NCBI GenBank assembly: GCA_020851455.1
Contig: JADZCT010000018.1
Span: forward strand, 62,001-126,000
Direction: 5' to 3'
Length of the DNA: 64,000 bases
Source of the DNA: Gemmatimonadaceae bacterium
GTDB taxonomy: Bacteria; Gemmatimonadota; Gemmatimonadetes; Gemmatimonadales; Gemmatimonadaceae
Made by a program: the position numbers and the translations under genes
The notes under the pieces: model-generated
The model's database searches: none
What the model saw: only the letters and a program-made list of their open reading frames with translations
What the model was told of the DNA's origin: nothing
Shown: positions 35,674 through 45,305 of the stretch, piece after piece
Numbering within the stretch: position 1 is the first letter of the stretch
Layout of the letters: each line of letters starts with the position of its first letter

Positions 35674-37061
35674 GATTCGACCCCGTAGCGCGACAGCTTG
35701 CGGTGAAGCGTGGAAGGGTCAATGCCAAGCGCTTCCGCCGCCCGCGTCTTGTTCCCACCCTCCGACTGGAGCACCCACTGGATGTAGGCGCGCTCCACGG
35801 CGTCGAGCGTCGGGTTTGGCGCGGCGCGGTCGGAAACGAGCGGCTCCGCACGGTGTTCGGTGATCCGCTCCGGAAGCGCGGCGCGGTCAACCACCTCGCC
35901 CGCCGTGAGGATCACCGCGCGCTCGATCGCGTTCTCGAGTTCGCGTACGTTCCCGGGCCATGCGTACGAAGCCAGGGCTTCCAGGGCGCCGTCGCTGAGG
36001 CGCTTCGGCGCCACGCCATGCCGCTCGCACGCGCGGACGAGGAATCCGTCGGCGAGCATTGGAATGTCGTCGGAGCGCTCGCGGAGCGGCGGCAGGTGAA
36101 TGCTGATCACGTTCAGCCGGTAGAAGAGGTCGCGCCGGAAGTTGCCGCGCTTGATTTCCTCATCGAGGTCGCGGTTCGTGGCCGCGATGATTCGCGTGTC
36201 TATCGGGATCGGCTCGGTCGCCCCGACCGGGATCACCTCGCGATGCTGGAGCACGCGAAGCAGCTTCACCTGGGTCGCGGGCGTAGTCTCGCCAATCTCG
36301 TCGAGGAAGAACGTTCCGCCCTGCGCCGCAGTGAACAGCCCCGCCTTGTCCTTCACCGCGCCGGTGAAGGATCCCTTCACGTGCCCGAAGAGTTCGCTTT
36401 CGAGCAGCCCCTCGGGGAGCGCGCCGCAGTTGATCGAGAGGAACGGCCCCTCCGCGCGCTGCGACAGCTCGTGGACGAAGCGAGCCACGACCTCCTTCCC
36501 GGTCCCCGACTCGCCAAGGATGAGCACGGTCGAGTCCGTAGGCGCCACCGCTTCGGCAAGGCCCAGCGCGGCCAGCCACTTCCGGTTCGTACCGATCGGC
36601 GCGAGACTCGACGTGCGGTCGCGCCGCCTGATCTCCTGCTTGAGCGTGGTGTTCTCGACGCGAAGCGTGCGGTGCTCGGCGGCGCGGCGAAGAATCGCGA
36701 CCAGTTCATCGTTCCGGAACGGCTTCTGGATGTAATAGAAGGCGCCCTCGTTCACGGCCTGCATCGCGGTCTGCAGCGTCGCCTGCGCCGTCATGAGGAT
36801 CACCGGGGTATCGGGGTCGTGCTCGCGCGCGGCCATGAGGACCGCCAGCCCGCCGACGCCCGGCATGCGCACGTCGGAGAGCACGATGTCGGGTGAACCC
36901 GTGGCGATCACGTCAAGCGCGGCCTTGCCGTTGTCGGCCAGGATCGGGTCGAATCCTTCGTTCCTCAGGAGGATCTGAAGGGTCTCGCGTATGCCCGCTT
37001 CGTCGTCAACGACGAGCACACGGGGGCGCTGGCCGGGAAACGCAGGCGTGCGTGCACTCAT
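35670..37061 (-). CDS. pilR: Sigma54-dependent response regulator, PilR/NtrC type
   Basis: A 463-residue activator. Receiver domain 13-125 with phospho-acceptor Asp63 (LSDVRMPG) and Lys113; AAA+ domain with Walker A GESGTGKE (183-190), the sigma54-contacting loop GSFTGA (230-235, Ser for the usual Ala) and Walker B FFLDEIGE; Fis-type HTH at the end (NKTRAAEALGIDPSTLHRKL). Lies 40 bases after the membrane histidine kinase gene, its obvious partner. By analogy with PilSR it would switch on pilin genes from sigma54 promoters; no major pilin gene is in this window. Confidence 0.92.
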   Translation of the reverse strand: MSARTPAFPGQRPRVLVVDDEAGIRETLQILLRNEGFDPILADNGKAALDVIATGSPDIVLSDVRMPGVGGLAVLMAAREHDPDTPVILMTAQATLQTAMQAVNEGAFYYIQKPFRNDELVAILRRAAEHRTLRVENTTLKQEIRRRDRTSSLAPIGTNRKWLAALGLAEAVAPTDSTVLILGESGTGKEVVARFVHELSQRAEGPFLSINCGALPEGLLESELFGHVKGSFTGAVKDKAGLFTAAQGGTFFLDEIGETTPATQVKLLRVLQHREVIPVGATEPIPIDTRIIAATNRDLDEEIKRGNFRRDLFYRLNVISIHLPPLRERSDDIPMLADGFLVRACERHGVAPKRLSDGALEALASYAWPGNVRELENAIERAVILTAGEVVDRAALPERITEHRAEPLVSDRAAPNPTLDAVERAYIQWVLQSEGGNKTRAAEALGIDPSTLHRKLSRYGVES

Positions 37062-37101
37062 GCGGTAGCCCCCGAAATCGTACGGATGTGGGCGCGACTC
37101 G

Positions 37102-38775
37102 TCATGCGGATCCTCCGCCGGGCATGGAAGCGTGAACCGGCAGCATTACGGTGAACGTCGTCCCGTGGTCGCCCGTATCCACGAGCACCACGCCGCCGTG
37201 TGCCTCGACGGCGCGGTACGCAATCGGGAGCCCCAGGCCGCTGCCTCCCTGCTTGGTGGTCGCGAACGGCTCGAAGAGCCGGTCACGGAGCGTGGCGTCT
37301 ATGCCGGGGCCGTCATCGTGCACAACGATCGCGATGGCGCCGCGCTCGAGCGACGCGACCCCGCGCGGCACGCCGCCAGGGCCCACGCGCCTTACGCTCA
37401 CCTCCACGGCGGCGCCCGTCGGGCTTGCCTGGACGGCATTGAGCGTCAGGTTGAACACCACCCGGTGCAACAGGTCCTCGTCGCCATCCACAACGCCCGG
37501 GCCATCTGCCACGTAGGCCGTCACGGTGACTCCGCCGGGTTTCGATGGATGCTCGGCCGCAAGCCGGCAGGCACCGCGGACTACCTGGGAGACGTCAACC
37601 GGGTCGCGCCGGGTCACCCGGACGCGCGCAAAGTCGAGAAACTCGGAGAGCAGCCGGGAAAGGCGGTCGGACTCGCGCACGATCAGGTTGCCGAGCGTGC
37701 GCTCGTCGTCCGTCGCCGCGCGGCGCGCGGAGAGCTGCTCGACCGCGCTGCGGATCGAGGCAAGCGGATTCTTGATCTCGTGCGCCAGGGAGGCGGAAAG
37801 CTCGGCCACGGCTTCGAGCCGCTCGGCGCGAAGGTGAAGCTGCTCGAGCCGCTTCTGGTCGGAGATGTCCTGGAAGATCGCGGTGATCGTACGTTCCGCT
37901 GCGCCGCCACCGGTGTCGGTTGACGTGGTCGTGACGCCCAGCGGGACCGTAACGGAGCCGCGACGCAGGATTCCCTCCGTGCGGCCACCGCCGCCGCTTC
38001 CGTCGTCGGCCGCGCGGCGGATCGCCGCAGCCAGCCCCGGCGCTATGCGGTCGAGATCCGCAAGAATCGGCGACCCGATGCGCTCTGTAAGGTCCAGCCC
38101 GAGAAGCGAGCCCGCCGCGGGATTGGCGAAGAGCAGTTCGCCGCCGCGGCTCACGCTCATGATGCCGCTGCGGATGTTGCGGAGGATGTCGGCGTCGCGG
38201 AGCTGCACCCGATACAGCTCGGCGGCCGCGCCCACGCCAGCCGCCTTCAGCTGCACCGCGATGTAGCTCGCCCCCACCCCCGAGAGGGAGAAGACGATGA
38301 GCTGCAGCGCCAGCGCCACCGGATCCTGCGGCAGGGCCTGCAGCATCACCACGTCGCCCGTGTAGAGAACCAGCCCGAGCGCAGTGACCAGGAGCGCCCC
38401 GCCAAACGGCAGCACGATCGCTGCCACCGCGTTCACGAGGATGTACAGCGCAGCGAACTGGCCGTCCGTCACGTGCACGACGCTCGTGACCAGCGCTACG
38501 TCCGCGGCCGCCTGCAGGTAGAAGAATCCGCGCGTGAGCGGGTGCTGGCGGATGTCGGACCAGGCGAATGACGCTATCGTGACAAAATGCGCGATGATGA
38601 ACGCGAGCGTCGCGACGAGCGTCTTGTCGTTGTCCGAGTTCCGCCACGACGCGATCGCCGCAATAATGATCGCCCATGCGAGCGAGAGGCGCGCCACGTA
38701 GACCCAGCGGACCAGCCGCCTGGGTTCCAGTACCGCCTGCCATCTCCGATCACCCGGGCCTGCGAGTTCCATCAC
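37102..38775 (-). CDS. pilS: Membrane histidine kinase, PilS type
   Basis: A 557-residue sensor kinase. Six hydrophobic helices occupy about 27-175, as in PilS, which senses pilin levels in the membrane. A PAS domain follows (about 195-305), then the H-box SLAHEIKNPLASIRSAVEQL with His332 and an HATPase domain (NLTLNAVQASP, DDGPGID, LFEPFATTKQGGSGLGL). The start is one of two adjacent ATGs at 38775 and 38772. First gene of a minus-strand run that continues through pilR, three glycosyltransferases and the pilin genes. Confidence 0.92.
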   Translation of the reverse strand: MMELAGPGDRRWQAVLEPRRLVRWVYVARLSLAWAIIIAAIASWRNSDNDKTLVATLAFIIAHFVTIASFAWSDIRQHPLTRGFFYLQAAADVALVTSVVHVTDGQFAALYILVNAVAAIVLPFGGALLVTALGLVLYTGDVVMLQALPQDPVALALQLIVFSLSGVGASYIAVQLKAAGVGAAAELYRVQLRDADILRNIRSGIMSVSRGGELLFANPAAGSLLGLDLTERIGSPILADLDRIAPGLAAAIRRAADDGSGGGGRTEGILRRGSVTVPLGVTTTSTDTGGGAAERTITAIFQDISDQKRLEQLHLRAERLEAVAELSASLAHEIKNPLASIRSAVEQLSARRAATDDERTLGNLIVRESDRLSRLLSEFLDFARVRVTRRDPVDVSQVVRGACRLAAEHPSKPGGVTVTAYVADGPGVVDGDEDLLHRVVFNLTLNAVQASPTGAAVEVSVRRVGPGGVPRGVASLERGAIAIVVHDDGPGIDATLRDRLFEPFATTKQGGSGLGLPIAYRAVEAHGGVVLVDTGDHGTTFTVMLPVHASMPGGGSA

Positions 38776-38913
38776 CGGGGCGCGCCTTGGAGGTCCATGT
38801 GTCGCACCGCTTGCGTTGCAGAATGCGTGACTTTCAACATGACCCCCGCAGTGGCCATTTGCAACAGTGCTTCACCGGGAGCAAGCCGACGGGAAATTCG
38901 CTAACATTATGCA

Positions 38914-39357
38914 ATGGCGGCGGATAGCACGCGACGCGCACGGCCATCGCCCTCCGCGGTGGTCATCCCTGACGATGAACTCGAGACGCGAGCCAGCCGA
39001 TCCGGAGGGCCGGGCGGCCAGCACGTGAACACTTCGTCCACTCGCGTCGAGGTACTCTGGCGCCTCGGCGAGTCGCGCGCCGTGACCGACGACCAGCGCG
39101 AGCGGATCCGTCGCCGGCTCGCCACGCGCCTCGACGCCGAAGGCAACGTGCGCGTGACAGCGTCCGACACGCGAAGCCAGCGGCAGAACCGCGCCCTCGC
39201 AGAGCAGCGACTGGCTGAGTTGGTGGCGGAGGCGCTCCATGTGCCACGCGCGCGCAGGAAGACCAGGCCGGGACGCGCCGCGGTCGAGCGCCGCCTCGAA
39301 GCGAAGCACCGCCAGTCGGAACGGAAGAGGGAGCGTCGCCGCGGCGCCGAAGACTGA
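38914..39357 (+). CDS. arfB: Alternative ribosome-rescue factor ArfB (peptidyl-tRNA hydrolase)
   Basis: Rescues ribosomes stalled without a stop codon by hydrolysing the peptidyl-tRNA. The GGQ loop is present as SGGPGGQHVNTSSTRVE (about 30-46), and the C-terminal tail is strongly basic (RRKTRPGRAAVERRLEAKHR), as needed to enter the empty mRNA channel. 147 residues, the family length, and no codon-recognition domain. Divergent from pilS across 138 bases in which no confident promoter was found. Confidence 0.93.
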   Translation: MAADSTRRARPSPSAVVIPDDELETRASRSGGPGGQHVNTSSTRVEVLWRLGESRAVTDDQRERIRRRLATRLDAEGNVRVTASDTRSQRQNRALAEQRLAELVAEALHVPRARRKTRPGRAAVERRLEAKHRQSERKRERRRGAED

Positions 39358-39386
39358 AGCCGAGCCAATCGCACACCAGGGCACAG

Positions 39387-41120
39387 ATGCAGGTTCCAAA
39401 ACTCGTCACGACGCTGAAGTCCTACGACCGCCGCCAGTTCGGCGCTGATCTCGTCGCGGGTGTAATCGTAGGCATAGTGGCGATCCCGCTGGCGATTGCC
39501 TTCGCGATCGCGAGCGGCGTGCCGCCCGAGCGCGGGCTCTACACGGCGATCGTCGCGGGCTTCATCATCTCCGCTCTGGGCGGCTCGCGCGTGCAGATCG
39601 GCGGGCCAACAGGCGCGTTTGTCGTGATCGTGTACGGTATCGTCCAGCGCTACGGCATTGACGGCCTCGCGGCTGCCACCCTCATGGCGGGCGTGATCCT
39701 TGTCGCCATGGGAGCGCTGGGGTTCGGGTCCGTCATCAAGTTCGTGCCCAAGCCGGTGGTAATCGGCTTCACGAGCGGAATCGCGGTGATCATCTTCTCG
39801 GGCGAGGTCAAGGATTTCCTGGGCCTCCGGATGGGCGATGTGCCCGCTCACTTCGTCGAGAAGTGGCAGGCGTTCGCGCAGCACTCCGGCACGGTGAACC
39901 CCGACGCCGTCATCGTGGCGCTTGTTACGATGCTCGTGCTGGTTTACGGCGCGAAGCTCACGCGGCGCGTGCCGGCGCCGTTCGTCGCCCTCCTCCTTGG
40001 CACCGCGGTCGCTCACGTCTTCAAGCTCGACGTCGAGACCGTGGGGAGCCGCTTTGGCGCGGTTAGCGCAACGCTGCCTGCGCCCGCGCTGCCGCACATC
40101 CAGTTCGGCCACCTCCGCGAGCTGGCCGCGCCGGCCTTCACCATTGCGATGCTGGGCGCTGTGGAGTCGTTGCTCTCGGCGGTCGTGTCGGACGGCATGA
40201 TCGGCGGGCGCCACCGGTCGAACGTGGAGCTCGTGGCGCAGGGCGTAGCCAACATCGCCTCGCCCATCTTTGGCGGGATTCCCGCCACCGGCGCGATCGC
40301 GCGCACTGCCACCAACGTCAAGAGCGGCGGCCGGACGCCCGTGGCCGGTATGACGCACGCCATCACGCTCTTCGTAATCATGCTCTTCCTCGGCAAGTGG
40401 GCAGCGATGATCCCGCTCGCCACGCTTGCCGCGATTCTCGTGATGGTCGCCTACCATATGAGCGAGTGGCGGTCGTTCCGCACGGAGCTCACGGCACCGA
40501 AGAGCGACGTAGCCGTGCTCCTCGCGACGTTTTTCCTCACCGTGCTCGTGGACCTGACAGTCGCAATCGCGGTCGGGAGGGTGGCTGCAGCATTCATGTT
40601 CATGCGCCGCATGGCCGAGGTCACGAACGTGCGCGCGTTCGTCCCCGAGAACGGCGAGCCAGACGATTTCGCAACCGACCCCCACGCGGTACAGCGCCGC
40701 GCGGGGCCGCGCGGCGTCGAGATCTATGAAGTGGACGGGCCGTTCTTCTTCGGCGCCGCTGAATCGTTCAAGGAGACGATTCGTCAGATAGCGCGGTCGC
40801 CGAAGGTGCTCATCCTGCGGATGCGCAACGTGCCCGTGATTGATTCGTCGGGGATGCACGCCCTGCGCGACGTAGTGCGCGACGCGCGTCGTGAGGGCAC
40901 GCTCGCGCTCCTCTCCGACGTGCACACGCAGCCCTTCATGGCGCTCAGCCACTCCGCGCTGCTGGATGAGATCGGCGAAGAGAACCTGTTTGGGAACGTG
41001 GACGACGCGCTCAACCGCGCGCGCGCACACCTGGGGCTGCCTGAAGTGCCGCGGCCGGAGTTCGCAACGCCGACCGTGGCGCGTGAAACGCCGGCGGGCG
41101 GCGTGCCACGGGCTGAATAG
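39387..41120 (+). CDS. SulP-family anion transporter with STAS domain
   Basis: Inner-membrane SLC26/SulP carrier of sulfate, bicarbonate or other anions, 577 residues. RRQFGADLVAGVIVGIVAIPLAIAFAIASG is the N-terminal signature spanning helices TM1-TM2; GPTGAFVVIVYGI and the AVESLLSAVVSDGMIGGRHRSNVEL stretch are the transport-core motifs. The region 20-430 is membrane-embedded and 460-555 is a cytoplasmic STAS domain (LRMRNVPVIDSSGMHALRDV). Substrate cannot be set from sequence alone; sequences of this type include bicarbonate transporters (BicA). Follows arfB after 29 bases. Confidence 0.93.
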   Translation: MQVPKLVTTLKSYDRRQFGADLVAGVIVGIVAIPLAIAFAIASGVPPERGLYTAIVAGFIISALGGSRVQIGGPTGAFVVIVYGIVQRYGIDGLAAATLMAGVILVAMGALGFGSVIKFVPKPVVIGFTSGIAVIIFSGEVKDFLGLRMGDVPAHFVEKWQAFAQHSGTVNPDAVIVALVTMLVLVYGAKLTRRVPAPFVALLLGTAVAHVFKLDVETVGSRFGAVSATLPAPALPHIQFGHLRELAAPAFTIAMLGAVESLLSAVVSDGMIGGRHRSNVELVAQGVANIASPIFGGIPATGAIARTATNVKSGGRTPVAGMTHAITLFVIMLFLGKWAAMIPLATLAAILVMVAYHMSEWRSFRTELTAPKSDVAVLLATFFLTVLVDLTVAIAVGRVAAAFMFMRRMAEVTNVRAFVPENGEPDDFATDPHAVQRRAGPRGVEIYEVDGPFFFGAAESFKETIRQIARSPKVLILRMRNVPVIDSSGMHALRDVVRDARREGTLALLSDVHTQPFMALSHSALLDEIGEENLFGNVDDALNRARAHLGLPEVPRPEFATPTVARETPAGGVPRAE

Positions 41121-41140
41121 TTCGCGGTCGCGAACCCGCC

Positions 41141-41926
41141 CTACCTCACCCCAAAGGTCAGGCCGAGGCGGAAGGTGATGAAGTCCGCGGCGCTCCTGAT
41201 CGGCGTGATCACGGGCGTGGACTGCGTGTTGTCAATCCGGATGCTGTTCCGGTTCAGGTACTGGATGTCGGAGTTCTTGTGCACCTGCGCTCCGAGGTCG
41301 AGGGCGATGGGGCGCGCGCCGCCCGAGAGGGGTATGTAGAGGCCGCCGCCCCAGAGCGTGGTGAAGCCGCCGTCGCTGAAGTTCTGCGATTCCGCGAACT
41401 GCTTGTCGTAGCTCTGCGACCCGGCAACCGATGAAGTGGTGAAGAAGTACGAGAACCCGATGCTCCCCGACACGTACGGCCGCACCCCGCGCGTTGGCGC
41501 CATGAGCTGGAGCCCAGCCGCGCCAAAGACGATGTTGTTGGACGTGGTGACGTCAACGTCAATGAGGCCGAGCGCGCCACCGCCCAGCGGTTGCCGCCGC
41601 GTCGTGCTTCCGTAGATGAGATAGCCGAGTTCGGCGCGCAAAGCGACGATGCCGTCCTCGTCGAACGTGTGGAGCACGTTTCCGGCAAGTCCGAATGCGC
41701 CGTTCACGTAGTCGCGGAACACACCTTGCGGGCTCGCATAGGTGAAGCCGCCCCCGACGAAGGTCGTCGCGGGGCCTCGTTCCTCGAATGGCTGGGCAGG
41801 GCGCGGACGCCGCTCTACGACCTGCGCGCCGGCCGAGGCCGCCGCGGCGGCGATCGCCATCGCCGCCGCGGATGTTGCGAGAACGAGTCGCATGCTGCCC
41901 GGCCGGGCGGCCCGCAAGAGCGCCAT
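41141..41926 (-). CDS. Outer-membrane beta-barrel protein
   Basis: A 261-residue exported barrel. The signal peptide spans about residues 1-34 (hydrophobic run AIAAAAASAGAQ before cleavage). The mature part has alternating strands such as TTFVGGGFTYAS, VALRAELGYLIYG and ends with FITFRLGLTFGVR, the terminal strand recognised by the Bam machinery. This is the general OmpW/OprF-like small-barrel type; no ligand can be named. The ATG at 41926 lies 7 bases after the upstream protease stop, with AAAGAACGG as a possible ribosome site; an ATG at 41893 is the alternative. Confidence 0.75.
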   Translation of the reverse strand: MALLRAARPGSMRLVLATSAAAMAIAAAAASAGAQVVERRPRPAQPFEERGPATTFVGGGFTYASPQGVFRDYVNGAFGLAGNVLHTFDEDGIVALRAELGYLIYGSTTRRQPLGGGALGLIDVDVTTSNNIVFGAAGLQLMAPTRGVRPYVSGSIGFSYFFTTSSVAGSQSYDKQFAESQNFSDGGFTTLWGGGLYIPLSGGARPIALDLGAQVHKNSDIQYLNRNSIRIDNTQSTPVITPIRSAADFITFRLGLTFGVR

Positions 41927-41933
41927 CCGTTCT

Positions 41934-44408
41934 TTACCGCGGCACCCTGAAGTAAAGTTCCGGCCAGCCGTCGTCGCCGTAGGGGTCGCCGGGGGGCACG
42001 TAGAGCACCGGCGAGAGCGCAGGCACGACGCCCTTCTCCCGGTAGCGCCTGATGTCATCGGCAATGGACTGCCAGTGCGCCTTCGACGCATCGTCGGCGG
42101 CGCCGGCAACCTTCTGCGCGGCCGCGTCGGCGAGCCGCGTGAGCTCGAACGACGCGATTGCCCGCACCTCAGGCGAGGCCGCCGAATCGGCCGTGAGGAG
42201 GATGAGCCGGTCACTCACCGCGCGCTGCGTCACGTTCTGCAGCGCGCCGAGCTTGGCGCCTTGCTGCGCTGGCCCGTTCCACGTGCCATTCACGAGCGTG
42301 CGGATTGCCTCGGTTAGCGTGAAGGAGTTCGTCTGGTGCGCGGTCTGCTGCACCATTCGCGCAGCCCGCTCGCGCTGGAGGATGCCGTCCACGACCATCT
42401 GCGCCAGCCCGCGCGCGGTGCCAAGCTCGTCGAACGCGGGGTAGGTGCGCGTGCCTGGCAGCTCGACGTTCCCGGTCGCGTCGAGCCGCGGCGCGAAGAG
42501 CGCGAGCACCGTGTCGGGAATCGCGAGTTCCTTCGGGTCGAGGGCACTCATGAGCTGGGCCATCGCGGCGCGCTGCTGCGCGGGCGGAATCATCCGCGTG
42601 GCCGTTTGCCCGTCGCCGCGGACTGCGTTTGCGTACTCGAGCCCGCCCAGGTTCTTCGTTACGCCGTTGATCGCGAAGCGGTGGAAGTAATAGAGGAGCG
42701 GGAAGCGGTCCTGCAGGATCGAGAGCGGCTCGCCGGCGCGCACGTTGCGCAGCCCGAACCCGTCGAGCGCGATCCGCCGCGCGGCCATCTGCCGTGTGAA
42801 GAACTCGCCCGGGTTGGCTGCGTCGTCCCAGAGACTGGTGCGCGGGTCCGCCGCGTTTTCGGGGCGCGCGTCGCCGTCGCTGAGGTAGAGGTAGCCCTTC
42901 TTCAGGCCGTCGGCGACGATCGCCTTGAGCGAGTCGGCTTCCGTAGCGGGCGGGAAGATGCCGTATCCCCAGCGAATCGCCCACACGTCGTACGCACCCG
43001 GCCCGCGGGCGTATGCCTGCGAGAGGTCAATCGCGCCGTCCTTCACCAGCACGCGCGGCGCTGGGTAATCCATCACCGAGCCGCGCTCGTACGTGCTCGC
43101 GATGTAATTGTGCCCGAGTCCAAGCGTGTGGCCCACTTCGTGCGCGCTCACCTGCCGGATGCGCTTCAGCACGAACGAGGTATCGGCGGGCGTCGGGTCG
43201 GCGCCCATGAGCGCGGCGTAGAGGTTGTAGTCGGTGCGGTTGCGGTGCGAGTCGAGCCGCGCCATTCCCTTCAGCATCTCGCCCGTGCGCGGGTCGGTGA
43301 TTGCTCCACCCACGCTCCATCCGCGCTCGTTGCGATTCTCCCACTGCACCACGTTGTAGCGGATGTCCATGGGGTCGGCGCCCTCGGGGAGCAGCTCGAC
43401 CTTGAAGCCGCCCTTGAGGCCGGCCTGGTCGAACGCCTCCTCCCAGAAGCGGACGCCCTCGAGCGTGGCGGTGCGCAATGGCTCCGGAATGCCGCGGTCC
43501 ACGTAGTAAACGATCGGGTTCTTGATCGGGCTCTTCGGGTCATTGGGGTTCACGCGCTCGAGGCGGTGACGCCCTGCCCACGCCTTTTCGAGCTGTCCCT
43601 GCATCGGGGTCGCGTAGTCCTTGAAACGAACGCCAAAATAGCCCACGCGCGGGTCGGCCTCGCGCGGGCGGAAGTTCGAGTCCGGAAGACGCACGAGCGA
43701 GATGTGCTGGCGGAAGTCGAGCGCCGAGCCGTCGGGCGCCATGCGGCCCGCGATCCCGCCGGGCGCGCCCTGCGCAACGAGCGTGAGCGCGATGTCAATC
43801 TCGGTATTGTCGGCGTAACCCTTGGTGTACGGGTTGTACGGGCGCGAGCGATCGCGCGCAATCGTGTACGTGCCCTGGCCGCCGCGGCCAAGGGAGCGCG
43901 CGATGTTGTTCCAGTCGCGGTACACGAGGTCGGTGGCGTCCACGAGGAGCCGACCGCCTTCATCGGCGAGGATGGGAAGCGAGAACACCGTGCTGTTGGG
44001 GAACGCCTCGCGCACGGTACGGAGGTTGTCCGGCCCATACGTGGAGCGAAACGCGGTGTTCTGAAAGGTCACCAGCATCCGGTCGCCGAAACGGTGGAAG
44101 AGCGGCACGTACGCGCCGCCGCCGGATCCGCGGTCGAGTCCCACGGGGTTCGAGCCAAGTCCCGTCGGGAGCGTCGTGAGCAGGAGCATCTCGGTCGAAT
44201 CGCGAAGCTCGAAGAGCACCTGGCTCGTGCGGTCGTTCGTGTACACGGGAACGAATCCGTCGCGCTTCACGAAGCCGGCGGTGCGCTCGGCGATGGTTGC
44301 TGCCGGGCGCTGTTGCTGCTGGCCCTGCTGCGCGAAGGCGAACGAGGCGCCCGCTGCAAGGATCGCTGCCTGGCGCATGGAGGCGCCCACTCGGGGGATG
44401 ATTCGCAT
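41934..44408 (-). CDS. Secreted zinc-dependent metalloprotease, DUF5117/DUF5118 type
   Basis: An 824-residue exported protease. Signal peptide to about residue 26, then a beta-rich DUF5117-like domain, then the metzincin zinc motif HEVGHTLGLGH (423-433), followed by VMDYPAPRV about 15 residues on, acting as Met-turn. The C-terminal helical region ends FRVPR. Such large proteases are widespread in Bacteroidota and Gemmatimonadota envelopes; their targets are unknown. The ATG at 44408 has GGAAG before it and begins the signal peptide; the open frame upstream is non-coding. Followed at 7 bases by the barrel gene. Confidence 0.9.
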   Translation of the reverse strand: MRIIPRVGASMRQAAILAAGASFAFAQQGQQQQRPAATIAERTAGFVKRDGFVPVYTNDRTSQVLFELRDSTEMLLLTTLPTGLGSNPVGLDRGSGGGAYVPLFHRFGDRMLVTFQNTAFRSTYGPDNLRTVREAFPNSTVFSLPILADEGGRLLVDATDLVYRDWNNIARSLGRGGQGTYTIARDRSRPYNPYTKGYADNTEIDIALTLVAQGAPGGIAGRMAPDGSALDFRQHISLVRLPDSNFRPREADPRVGYFGVRFKDYATPMQGQLEKAWAGRHRLERVNPNDPKSPIKNPIVYYVDRGIPEPLRTATLEGVRFWEEAFDQAGLKGGFKVELLPEGADPMDIRYNVVQWENRNERGWSVGGAITDPRTGEMLKGMARLDSHRNRTDYNLYAALMGADPTPADTSFVLKRIRQVSAHEVGHTLGLGHNYIASTYERGSVMDYPAPRVLVKDGAIDLSQAYARGPGAYDVWAIRWGYGIFPPATEADSLKAIVADGLKKGYLYLSDGDARPENAADPRTSLWDDAANPGEFFTRQMAARRIALDGFGLRNVRAGEPLSILQDRFPLLYYFHRFAINGVTKNLGGLEYANAVRGDGQTATRMIPPAQQRAAMAQLMSALDPKELAIPDTVLALFAPRLDATGNVELPGTRTYPAFDELGTARGLAQMVVDGILQRERAARMVQQTAHQTNSFTLTEAIRTLVNGTWNGPAQQGAKLGALQNVTQRAVSDRLILLTADSAASPEVRAIASFELTRLADAAAQKVAGAADDASKAHWQSIADDIRRYREKGVVPALSPVLYVPPGDPYGDDGWPELYFRVPR

Positions 44409-44485
44409 CACGGTTGCTTCCGGTTGAGGGGTAAGGACGCGCCGGAGACCGGCCAGCGGCGCGCGGACGATGCCGGGGAAAGGCG

Positions 44486-45274
44486 CTATGGCTTGACCAG
44501 CGCCTTCACCGACGCGGGAAGATCGAACGCCGATGGGTCCACCTTGTCGAACTCGACGGTCGTGAACGTGATGTTCGCCGGGCCGGCAGGGGTGCGCTGC
44601 TCGAGCTGCGTGGGGAACTTGATTCCGTCGAAGTCGCCCCACTTCGAGAACACCGTGGTCGCCTCGACGGATCCCTCGCTCGACTGAACCGCGCCCGAGA
44701 AGCCGGCAAGCAGCCCCGATCCAGCGTCGAAGTACTCGAACCCTTCCTGCCCGTCGCGGGTGAGGCGAACCTTGTAGCACTTGCGCCCCTCGAAGTCGGC
44801 GAGCCCCACGGTCTCGGCCTTGGTGTAGTTCGCGGGGTCCTGCATGTTCGAGAAGAAGTCGGCGTTGCTCTTGATGGACGCGAGTTGCGCGCCCTTGATG
44901 AGCTGGGCGCCCGCCATCGGGTTCACTACCCACGCCACCGTGCCGTCGAAGCCCGTCACGATGTCGCCGATCTGCGGGATCGTCATCTTCTGGATGAACT
45001 TGTTGGGCTTGGCGCGCAGGACTTCCATCGTCGCGTCAATGCCCATCGCTGGCATCGTCATGGATGCGACCATACGGATGGACGTGTGCTTGTCGAGCGC
45101 CGCGCGCGTGCCGGCCGCGGTGTTGTGCTTTTCCATCAGGGCGGCCGGGGTCGGCAGCTCCTGGGAGGCGGCAACGGCTGGCGCGGCGGACGCCAACAGC
45201 GCGCCCAGCGCCGCGGGCAGCGCGATTGCATGCGGAGTGGCAGCGGCGAGGGAGCGGAGGGGTGACTGGCGCAC
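44486..45274 (-). CDS. Periplasmic LolA-like/outer-membrane lipoprotein-sorting-type protein
   Basis: A 262-residue exported protein with signal peptide about 1-38 (ALLASAAPAVAAS). The mature part starts with ELPTPAALMEKHNTAAGTRAAL and follows the half-barrel pattern of LolA/DUF4292-type proteins (KFIQKMTIPQIGDIVTGFDGTVAWVVNP, FEYFDAGSGLLAG, FPTQLEQRTPAG). Lipid or lipoprotein binding in the periplasm is likely but unproven. The GTG at 45274 has GAAGG seven bases upstream. Precedes the DUF5117 protease on the same strand by 77 bases. Confidence 0.72.
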   Translation of the reverse strand: MRQSPLRSLAAATPHAIALPAALGALLASAAPAVAASQELPTPAALMEKHNTAAGTRAALDKHTSIRMVASMTMPAMGIDATMEVLRAKPNKFIQKMTIPQIGDIVTGFDGTVAWVVNPMAGAQLIKGAQLASIKSNADFFSNMQDPANYTKAETVGLADFEGRKCYKVRLTRDGQEGFEYFDAGSGLLAGFSGAVQSSEGSVEATTVFSKWGDFDGIKFPTQLEQRTPAGPANITFTTVEFDKVDPSAFDLPASVKALVKP

Positions 45275-45305
45275 TTGGCCTTCGGGTATTGGGTTGGCCC
45301 CAAAT

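Noticed and set aside
38776-38913. Sigma54 promoter between pilS and arfB
   Set aside because: No GG-N10-GC arrangement at the right spacing on either strand.
38907-41030. 707-codon minus-strand frame over arfB and the SulP gene
   Set aside because: Shadow of two well-recognised plus-strand genes; product has no hydrophobic or domain pattern.
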